From an uncultured archaeon (GTDB taxonomy: Archaea; Micrarchaeota; Micrarchaeia; Micrarchaeales; CABMGC01): a DNA stretch of 11,117 bases. Below the pieces are notes generated by a model, which saw nothing but the letters and a program-made list of their open reading frames with translations, made no database searches and was not told the origin of the DNA. Shown piece by piece: positions 5,888 to 11,117 of this stretch (within the stretch, counting starts at the first letter, position 1; every line of letters begins with the position of its first letter). A program made the position numbers and the translations under genes. The stretch covers positions 1-11,117 of the forward strand of contig CABMGC010000032.1 in NCBI GenBank assembly GCA_902385515.1, read 5' to 3'.

Positions 5888-6145
5888 TCAGGCAGGCTCG
5901 CCGATGGCGAATCTCGTCCTGACGTCAGTTATCTTAACTGTCAGCTTGTCTCCGACCTTTGCTCCTTTTACAAAGATGACAAAGCCGTCCTTCTTCGCTA
6001 TTCCGTCTCCTCTGCTTGCAGTACCTTCGATGGTAACTTCCATCACGTCTCCGACCTTTACTGGCTTAGGCAGGAAGTAATTAGGATTCATGCCCCTTCT
6101 TTCTCCGCCGTGGTCTCCGCCCATTTCTTCATTTTCACTTCTCAT
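5888..6145 (-). CDS. Small TRAM-domain RNA-binding protein
   Basis: An 85-residue protein made of one TRAM domain, a small beta-barrel that binds RNA. Residues 1-18 are a charged, Gly-rich tail. Residues 27-82 carry the TRAM pattern: VKVGDVMEVTIE, then SRGDGIAKKDGFVIFV with the typical GDGIA turn, GAKVGDKLTVKIT, and a closing TRFAIGE strand. Stand-alone TRAM proteins are typical of archaea, where some act as RNA chaperones or cold-shock-like proteins. This one may act on structured RNA or translation. ATG at 6145 is preceded by a leader of about 34 nt whose GAAGATGA shows no strong Shine-Dalgarno match. The gene follows the HAD gene on the same strand but has its own TATA box and a strong terminator, consistent with an abundant mRNA. 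Confidence 0.93.
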   Translation of the reverse strand: MRSENEEMGGDHGGERRGMNPNYFLPKPVKVGDVMEVTIEGTASRGDGIAKKDGFVIFVKGAKVGDKLTVKITDVRTRFAIGEPA

Positions 6146-6194
6146 TTAATTCATCTTCTGCAGAACTGTCTGTCTGCGTCAACACATATGATTT

Positions 6195-6869
6195 TCATCT
6201 TTTATAAATGTTTGTATGGCGCGGTCGGCGGCCGGGGCTTTTCTTCAGCAGGCCGATGAATTCCCCAAGGTCCCTGACCACGTACGTCGCCCCCGCTCCC
6301 TTAAGGTTCTCGTACGTGTCGAGGCCGTCTGCCACGCCGCACGAGTCGACACCCGCGAACCTTGCGGTAAGGATGTCCGAAGCGGTGTCTCCAAGGTAGA
6401 GCGTCCTTTTCTTGTTTACGTGCAGCCTGTCCATCGCCAGGAGTATGCCTGTTGGGTCCGGCTTGTAGTGCTTGATCGCCTCCGCGCTGATGATCGCGTC
6501 CACGTATCCGTCCGCTTTTGCCGCACGGGTCTCCCTGAAAAGGCGGTTCACCAGAGAGTCGCTGAATATCGCGATTTTCTTGCGCCGTGCCTTGAGCGAC
6601 CTTAGCGCCTCGATGGCGGCGGGCTTGAGCTTCGGCCTGAAGAAGAACGTGTAGAAGCTGTACATCGCAGAGATTATCGGACTTCCCTCTTCCTCGATCT
6701 CGACGGTCCTGAGATCGACATTGCCACGGTACCGCTCGGGGTGAGACCTCGCATACCTGAACTTGAAATCCTTCTTTAGCAAATGGATGAAGTTGACCGG
6801 AGCGGTGGAGCTGCTCAGCGTGCAGTCCCAGTCGAAGATGAAAAGATCGTAATTGTCAAGGAGCGACAT
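6195..6869 (-). CDS. HAD-superfamily phosphatase (phosphoglycolate phosphatase-like)
   Basis: A 224-residue HAD hydrolase. Motif I is DWDCT, with nucleophile D13 and acid/base D15. Motif II is the Ser of FSDS (S103). Motif III is K136 in HYKPDP, and motif IV is GDTASD (D161, D165). A helical C1 cap lies between residues about 19 and 80. The layout, length and KPDP/GDTxSD wording are those of phosphoglycolate/pyrophosphatase-type HADs, enzymes that dephosphorylate small metabolites. The substrate cannot be fixed. The last 15 residues are basic (GRRPRHTNIYKR) and may be a disordered tail shaped by the TRAM promoter that overlaps them. ATG at 6869 has no Shine-Dalgarno sequence. TATA-like elements on this strand at 6900-6893 (giving a leaderless mRNA) and 6923-6914 (giving a leader of about 23 nt) are both possible. 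Confidence 0.9.
   Translation of the reverse strand: MSLLDNYDLFIFDWDCTLSSSTAPVNFIHLLKKDFKFRYARSHPERYRGNVDLRTVEIEEEGSPIISAMYSFYTFFFRPKLKPAAIEALRSLKARRKKIAIFSDSLVNRLFRETRAAKADGYVDAIISAEAIKHYKPDPTGILLAMDRLHVNKKRTLYLGDTASDILTARFAGVDSCGVADGLDTYENLKGAGATYVVRDLGEFIGLLKKSPGRRPRHTNIYKR
6200..6209 (-). promoter_or_regulatory. Promoter (TATA box) of the TRAM gene, inside the HAD gene 3' end
   Basis: Minus-strand ATTTATAAAA is a strong archaeal TATA box. Transcription would start near 6179, about 34 nt before the ATG. The box lies in the last codons of the HAD phosphatase gene, whose stop is at 6197-6195. Confidence 0.65.
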
Positions 6870-6958
6870 GACGGTATTGGCTCTGGCTATGAATAAAAAG
6901 GCGTACGATGTGCATAATTTAAAGCCCCAAATCGAATGGCCGGAGGTGCATGGGAGAG

Positions 6959-6967
6959 ATTATTAAG
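6959..6967 (+). promoter_or_regulatory. Promoter (TATA-like) of the C/D box sRNA
   Basis: ATTATTAAG, centred near 6963, predicts transcription starting around 6986-6990. This coincides with the 5' flank of the C box (6991). An independent promoter at the right distance is part of the case for the sRNA. Confidence 0.55.
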
Positions 6968-6983
6968 TTTCTTCGGTAAATTA

Positions 6984-7049
6984 GAATCATATGATGACAC
7001 TGATCGCTGAGCCCTGCGATGATGAGTGATAGGCGGTCTGATTATATTC
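6984..7049 (+). ncRNA. C/D box sRNA (2'-O-methylation guide)
   Basis: All four boxes are perfect and in order: C box ATGATGA (6991-6997), D' CTGA (7007-7010), C' ATGATGA (7019-7025) and D CTGA (7038-7041). The D' guide is 9 nt (6998-7006), the D guide 12 nt (7026-7037) and the D'-C' spacer 8 nt. GAAT (6984-6987) can pair with ATTC (7046-7049) as a terminal stem. At about 66 nt this is the standard archaeal size. Such RNAs assemble with L7Ae, Nop5 and fibrillarin, and methylate the target nucleotide paired to the fifth guide base upstream of D or D'. The D guide GTGATAGGCGGT pairs with the conserved 16S segment ACCGCCCGTCAC with one A.C mismatch and one G.U wobble, which points at the equivalent of E. 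coli C1402. I found no convincing target for the D' guide. It lies upstream of, and partly in, the promoter of the nuclease operon. Confidence 0.85.
7041..7048 (+). promoter_or_regulatory. Possible TATA box of the nuclease-AlaRS-CarS operon
   Basis: ATTATATT lies 17-24 nt before the ATG at 7066 and overlaps the D box and 3' flank of the sRNA. It would give a leaderless mRNA or one starting just inside the assumed gene. Alternatively the operon is transcribed from the sRNA promoter and the sRNA is cut from its leader. Confidence 0.4.
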
Positions 7050-7065
7050 GTTTCTGGTGTTTTCC

Positions 7066-7971
7066 ATGGCGGAAGTTAGCGTTATGAGCAGGCTTAACAA
7101 GACGTCGATACGCGTTACGGACATCGCCAACCAATTCTGGTGCGAACGCCAGATGGAGCTCAACTGCCTCCACGGGACGAAATTCACGAAAGAGATGGCA
7201 AAGGGCAGGAGCATACACGCCGAGCTAAAGGACGAGGTGTACGTGCCGCTCACGGTAGAGACGGTGACGTACAAGGACTATTTGTACAAGGCCGCCTATG
7301 AGAACGTGATGTCCCTTCACTCCCTGAAGGCGGACGGCATGTGCAGGGAGGTAAGGGTCTTCGGCTCGATAAACGGCTACAAGGTCTCGGGCCAGATCGA
7401 TGAGATGCGGATCAAGGACGGCAAGGTGCAGGTCGTGGAGAGGAAGACCACCCAGGCTGGCAGGCAGATAACTGGCTCATACAGCAAGACGCACGCAGTG
7501 CAGGTGATGGTGTACAGAAAGCTTATGGAAGACATACGCTCGAAGAGGTACGCCTACGAGAATTTCGCCATAAACTACGGCGTTGGACCGGGCAAGGACG
7601 GCCTCTCCGAGGAGTTCAAGCGCGGTCTGGACGCGATAGGCATACACGGGATAACGCAGAGCACTTATGAAATGTATAAGAAAATGTTTAGCGAGATATA
7701 CACCATGCCGGAGCTCAGCAACGATTTGGAGATAGCCTATGTCGACCGCGCCAGCGGCAAGCAGATAGGCAGCCTGGACATCCCGTACACTGAGGAAGCC
7801 GTGAACAAGGACTTGACTTGGGCGATGGGGTTCTGGCTGGGCAAGCGGGAATCGCAGCCCGTGCCGGAGTCAGAGGTGCGCAAATGCGGCTTCTGCAAGT
7901 TCTTCGGCAAGGAGTGCACGGTCTGGGGAGGTCAGAAGACGATTGGTGGGGGATATGCTAAAGGCAACTAA
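7066..7971 (+). CDS. Cas4/EXO5-like PD-(D/E)XK nuclease with Fe-S cluster cysteines
   Basis: A 301-residue RecB-family nuclease. Motifs in order are: one cysteine in FWCERQ (C26); GRSIH with H51, the GxxxH metal/active-site motif; SGQID with D112; VVERKTT with E125 and K127 (the D-ExK catalytic core); and Q146-x3-Y150, the QxxxY motif. Three C-terminal cysteines, C274-x2-C277-x6-C284, complete a 1+3 arrangement with C26. That arrangement binds a 4Fe-4S cluster in Cas4, AddB and eukaryotic EXO5. The likely role is single-strand DNA exonuclease activity in repair. No CRISPR array or cas gene is nearby, so I do not call it Cas4. The start ATG 7066 keeps a short lead-in to C26; GTG 7057 and ATG 7084 are alternatives. 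Its end overlaps the AlaRS start. Confidence 0.85.
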   Translation: MAEVSVMSRLNKTSIRVTDIANQFWCERQMELNCLHGTKFTKEMAKGRSIHAELKDEVYVPLTVETVTYKDYLYKAAYENVMSLHSLKADGMCREVRVFGSINGYKVSGQIDEMRIKDGKVQVVERKTTQAGRQITGSYSKTHAVQVMVYRKLMEDIRSKRYAYENFAINYGVGPGKDGLSEEFKRGLDAIGIHGITQSTYEMYKKMFSEIYTMPELSNDLEIAYVDRASGKQIGSLDIPYTEEAVNKDLTWAMGFWLGKRESQPVPESEVRKCGFCKFFGKECTVWGGQKTIGGGYAKGN

Positions 7972-10636
7972 TGGGACGCTGAAAAAGGACTACCTCAAGG
8001 CTGAGTTCGCAAAGGAGCACAACAAGTACTATTCCTCGAAGCTTTTCGAGGACAAGGGCTTCAAGCGCCACACGTACAAGTACTGCGGCATGAACTTCTG
8101 GAGCATCGCCGACACTGACAACTGCGGGGACTCGTCGCACAACACGTTCACCTTCTTCAAGGACAGGCCTACGCGCATCAGCTACTCCGATTTCTGGAAG
8201 AAGTTCGCGAGGTTCTTCAAGGAGAACGGCCACGCTCTGGTCGACAGGTATCCTGTCGTCAGCAGGTGGAGGCCGGACCTGTACTTCACGATAGCCGGCA
8301 TTCAGGACTTCCAGAGGATAGAGAACGGGCTTATGACCTTTGAGTACTCCGCGAATCCGCTCATGGTGCCGCAGATGTGCCTGCGCTTCAACGACATCGA
8401 GAACGTAGGCGTCACGGGCTCGCACTTCACGTCTTTCATGATGGCAAACCAGACCTCCTTCAACTATCCCAAGGAGGGCTACTGGCGCGACCGAACCGTT
8501 GAGCTAAACTTCAACTTCTTCACGAAAATGCTCGGCCTGCCAGAGGACCAGATGATATACCACGAGGACGTCTGGGCCATGGGGGACTTCTCGGAGTTCG
8601 GGCCCTGCCTTGAGAACTTCGCCGGCGGCGCGGAACTCTGCAACAGCGTATTCACGCAGTTCGAGCTCGCTAACGGGAAGGTGCGCGAGCTGGAAAGCAA
8701 GGTCGTCGACGTCGGATGGGGGTTTGAGAGGCTTCTTTGGTTCTACACCGGCCACAGCAACGCCTACGAGGCTGCGTTCGGCGAGACGCTGTCGAAGATA
8801 AAGAAGGACATTCACGTCGAGTTCGACCCCGCGCTCTACAGGAAGTTCGCGGCCTTTGGAGGAAAGCTTAACCGCGACGAGATAAGCAACTTCGCCGAGG
8901 TCGAGGAGCAGATACTGAGGAGCACAGGCATAAGCAAGAAGGACTACGAGACCAAGATAAAGCCAATGCAGGCGGTCTATGCGACTGTCGACCACGCGCG
9001 CACCCTTCTTTTCGCCATAAAGGACGGATCGCTTCCTTCCAACGTTGGGGGCGGCTACAACCTCCGGATAATACTTAGGAGGTCCCTCGACTTCATAGAC
9101 GCCTACAAGCTGGACTACGACATGCCTCGGCTCGCCAGGCTCGTGGCCCATGAGCTCAAGGACATCTACCCCGAACTCAGCGATGGACTTGAGACCTTCG
9201 ACAGGGTTATCGAGGTCGAAAAAGACCGCCACAGGAAGGCGCACGAGAACGCTAAGCGCGTAGTTGAGGGCATACTCGCCAAGGGCAACACGATAGGCAA
9301 GGACCAGCTGCGCACGCTTTACGAGAGCAACGGGGTCACGCCGGAGCTCATAGCCAGGGTGGCAAGGGAAAGGGGCGCCGAGGTCGAGCTGCCTGAGAAC
9401 GCCTACGCGGACATCGTGAAGGACAACCAGGCGGTGAAGGAGAAGGCGAAGAAGCTGGACGTCACCCTGCCCGAAGGGATCAGGGAGACGCGCAAGCTCT
9501 ACTACGATTTCGTCTCCAAGGCGGACGCGAAGGTCGTTTTTGCAAAAGGCAGGTTTTTCGCGCTAGACCAAACGCCGTTCTATCCGGAGAGCGGAGGGCA
9601 GGCGTCAGATCGCGGCACGGTGGGCGGCCTGCGCCTAATCGACGTCCAGAAGCTGGGCAACGTCATAGTTCATGTGGCAGAGAAGGACGCGCAGTTCAAG
9701 GCCGGCGAGAAAGTCGAGTGCGTGGTCGACGTAGAGCGGAGGAAGGCCATAATCGCGCACCACACCGCCACGCACCTTATCAGCGCCGCATGCAGGAAGC
9801 TGCTCGGCGAGCACGCGTGGCAGGAGGGGGCCAAGAAAGAGCACGACAGGGCGCACATAGACATAGCGCACTACGACAAGCTCGGCGATGACCAGGCGCT
9901 GGCCATAGAGAACCAGGTCAACGCATGGCTTTTCGACGGCATAAAGGTCAGCGCGGGCGACATGGACCGCAGCGATGCGGAGGCGAAGTACGGCTTCTCC
10001 ATATACCAAGGCAAGGGCGTGCCTGCAAAGACCATGCGCATCGTAGTGATAAAGACGCTCGGCGGAGAGCTCATAGATGCGGAGGCCTGCGGAGGGCTTC
10101 ACGCTGCAGGAAAGGAGAATTTCGTAGGCTTCGTGAAAATAACTGGCACTTCAAGGATACATGACGGCGTAGACAGGATCGATTTCGTCGCAGGGCCCGC
10201 CGCGCTTAGGCGTTTCCAGCAGGAGCACAGCGAACTTGAGAAGATGTCGAGGTCCCTCAACTCCGAGCCGCTTCTCGTTGGCGGAAGGCTTGACGAGCTG
10301 ATCGCAGAGAACGGCGCGATGCACAAGGAGATAGAGAAGGGCAAGGATCTCCTCGCTGTCAGCATCGCCGAATCCCTGCCTGACGACCGTTTTATCGAAA
10401 AGGAGCTCGAGGTGGACAGGAAGATGATGGTCCGCATCGCGGACCTGCTTGTGAAAAGGAACGGCGACTGCAATGTCCTGCTCAGGAACAGGGACGGCGA
10501 CGTCGTCTGCATGTCGGGGGCGGCGTCGCAGACCAGCGCCATAGACAGGCTTAACGAAAGGCTCAAGCATATGGGCATGGAGTTCAAGGGAGGGGGCTCA
10601 AGGAAGATCGCGCAGGGCAGGATAACAAGGAAGTAG
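7955..10636 (+). CDS. alaS: Alanyl-tRNA synthetase (archaeal type)
   Basis: Attaches alanine to tRNA-Ala and hydrolyses mischarged Ser/Gly-tRNA-Ala. About 893 residues, full length for archaeal AlaRS. The N-terminal insert with FW and CGD motifs (about 35-60) is typical of archaeal enzymes. Class II motifs follow: RYPVVSRWRPD (about 93-103), the motif 2 region with GSHFTSFMM, and GWGFERLLW (motif 3, about 255-263). The editing domain has FYPESGGQ, HxxxH (H603, H607) and CxxxH (C712, H716). The C-Ala domain ends with GGGSRKIAQG. The start is ambiguous. ATG 7955 gives a 17-nt overlap with the nuclease. TTG 7943 has a better Shine-Dalgarno sequence, GGAGGT at 7927-7932 (10 nt away), and would add four residues. 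Residue numbers here use ATG 7955. One usual zinc-site Cys is Tyr, and the last is His. Confidence 0.97.
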   Translation: MLKATNGTLKKDYLKAEFAKEHNKYYSSKLFEDKGFKRHTYKYCGMNFWSIADTDNCGDSSHNTFTFFKDRPTRISYSDFWKKFARFFKENGHALVDRYPVVSRWRPDLYFTIAGIQDFQRIENGLMTFEYSANPLMVPQMCLRFNDIENVGVTGSHFTSFMMANQTSFNYPKEGYWRDRTVELNFNFFTKMLGLPEDQMIYHEDVWAMGDFSEFGPCLENFAGGAELCNSVFTQFELANGKVRELESKVVDVGWGFERLLWFYTGHSNAYEAAFGETLSKIKKDIHVEFDPALYRKFAAFGGKLNRDEISNFAEVEEQILRSTGISKKDYETKIKPMQAVYATVDHARTLLFAIKDGSLPSNVGGGYNLRIILRRSLDFIDAYKLDYDMPRLARLVAHELKDIYPELSDGLETFDRVIEVEKDRHRKAHENAKRVVEGILAKGNTIGKDQLRTLYESNGVTPELIARVARERGAEVELPENAYADIVKDNQAVKEKAKKLDVTLPEGIRETRKLYYDFVSKADAKVVFAKGRFFALDQTPFYPESGGQASDRGTVGGLRLIDVQKLGNVIVHVAEKDAQFKAGEKVECVVDVERRKAIIAHHTATHLISAACRKLLGEHAWQEGAKKEHDRAHIDIAHYDKLGDDQALAIENQVNAWLFDGIKVSAGDMDRSDAEAKYGFSIYQGKGVPAKTMRIVVIKTLGGELIDAEACGGLHAAGKENFVGFVKITGTSRIHDGVDRIDFVAGPAALRRFQQEHSELEKMSRSLNSEPLLVGGRLDELIAENGAMHKEIEKGKDLLAVSIAESLPDDRFIEKELEVDRKMMVRIADLLVKRNGDCNVLLRNRDGDVVCMSGAASQTSAIDRLNERLKHMGMEFKGGGSRKIAQGRITRK

Positions 10637-10637
10637 C

Positions 10638-11117
10638 ATGTCCCCCGATTTCATCTACAACGCCCTGGTGTTCCCACTCATATTCATACTTCCGGCATGG
10701 GTGGCGAACGGGGCGCCGGTCGTGTTCGGAGGCGGCGCGCCGCTTGACAGGGGCAGAAAGCTGCGGGGCAAGCCGATATTCGGCAAGCACAAGACCGTGC
10801 GCGGCCTCGCGTTCGGGCTGGCGTCAGGTTTTGTGATAGCTGGCGTAGAGTCCGCATTCATCCCGGGCCTGCTTGCGACGGGAATCCTTCTAAGCATAGG
10901 AACCCACGCGGGCGACCTGTTCGGAAGCTTCGCAAAGAGAAGGATCGGGAAGAAGGAAGGCTCCAGCTGGGCGATATTCGACCAGTACCTCTTCCTCGCG
11001 TTTGCGTTGCTGTTCGTGCTTCCGCTGGGGGCGGGCCAGGCAGCGCTGGCCCAGATGGGAATTGCGGGAGTCCTGTGGATAATCGTGCTGACGGGCGTCA
11101 TGCACAAGGCGACAAAC
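10638..11117 (+). CDS. carS: CDP-archaeol synthase (partial, 3' end beyond right edge)
   Basis: Membrane enzyme that transfers CMP from CTP to 2,3-di-O-geranylgeranylglyceryl phosphate, the step before polar head groups are added to archaeal ether lipids. All 160 visible codons are open. The family signature is clear: VANGAPVVFGGGAPLD (about 22-37), GKPIFGKHKTVRG (about 44-56), then THAGDLFGSFAKRRIG (about 86-101), and SSWAIFDQYLF (about 105-115). Hydrophobic helices lie at about 5-22, 57-75, 77-90, 112-128 and 136-153. Proteins of this family are about 165-180 residues, so probably only the last 10-20 are missing. ATG 10638 starts 1 nt after the AlaRS stop, with GGA (10629-10631) as a weak ribosome site, so it is co-transcribed with AlaRS. 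Confidence 0.94.
   Translation, partial: MSPDFIYNALVFPLIFILPAWVANGAPVVFGGGAPLDRGRKLRGKPIFGKHKTVRGLAFGLASGFVIAGVESAFIPGLLATGILLSIGTHAGDLFGSFAKRRIGKKEGSSWAIFDQYLFLAFALLFVLPLGAGQAALAQMGIAGVLWIIVLTGVMHKATN

Noticed and set aside
6998..7006. A specific rRNA target for the D' guide (a GATCAG match in 16S helix 43-28 region)
   Set aside because: Only six contiguous pairs form, with mismatches on both sides; this is too short to claim a target.
7066..7971. Cas4 belonging to a CRISPR-Cas locus
   Set aside because: The motifs fit Cas4 as well as EXO5, but there is no repeat array and no cas1/cas2 or effector gene in the window.
8504..9244. Open frame of 246 codons on the minus strand
   Set aside because: It is antisense to the AlaRS catalytic domain; it arises from codon bias in GC-rich coding sequence.

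Overview
This window is archaeal. It encodes translation factors aIF1A and aIF2-beta, an archaeal-type alanyl-tRNA synthetase, CDP-archaeol synthase (an enzyme of ether-lipid synthesis), a 7S/SRP RNA with an archaeal helix 8, a tRNA-Ser without an encoded CCA end, and a C/D box sRNA. TATA-like boxes about 25 nt upstream of likely transcript starts, and several probably leaderless genes, fit this. G+C is fairly high and AGG/AGA/ATA codons are common. I cannot name the lineage from the sequence; a euryarchaeal or DPANN-type (for example micrarchaeotal) genome is only a guess.

Layout. 1-638 (minus): aIF2-beta followed by aIF1A, which starts at a TTG just past the aIF2-beta stop and runs off the left edge. 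639-1110 (plus): an SRP RNA gene divergent from aIF2-beta, then tRNA-Ser(GCU). 1233-2393 (plus): a PHP-family metal-dependent phosphoesterase-like protein. 2452-4233 (plus): a divergent NodU/CmcH/TobZ-type carbamoyltransferase. 4237-5724 (minus): a membrane GT2 (cellulose-synthase-like) glycosyltransferase, convergent with the carbamoyltransferase at a 3-bp gap. 5823-5860: a strong hairpin plus U-tract terminator. 5888-6145 (minus): a small TRAM-domain RNA-binding protein. 6195-6869 (minus): a HAD phosphatase. 6984-7049 (plus): an unannotated C/D box sRNA. 7066-11117 (plus): a Cas4/EXO5-like nuclease, AlaRS and CDP-archaeol synthase, packed with overlaps or 1-nt gaps and cut off by the right edge.

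How the genes fit together. Much of the window is RNA and translation machinery: initiation factors, SRP RNA, tRNA-Ser, an rRNA-modification guide, AlaRS and a TRAM protein. The carbamoyltransferase and glycosyltransferase suggest surface-glycan or glycolipid work, but that pairing is inferred from position alone. The most interesting items are the C/D box sRNA, whose D guide matches the decoding-centre segment of 16S rRNA and points at the equivalent of E. coli C1402; the SRP RNA with a shortened helix 8 and an extra hairpin; the carbamoyltransferase with eroded C-terminal motifs; and the RG-rich N-terminus of aIF1A. No CRISPR array, insertion sequence or integrase was seen.
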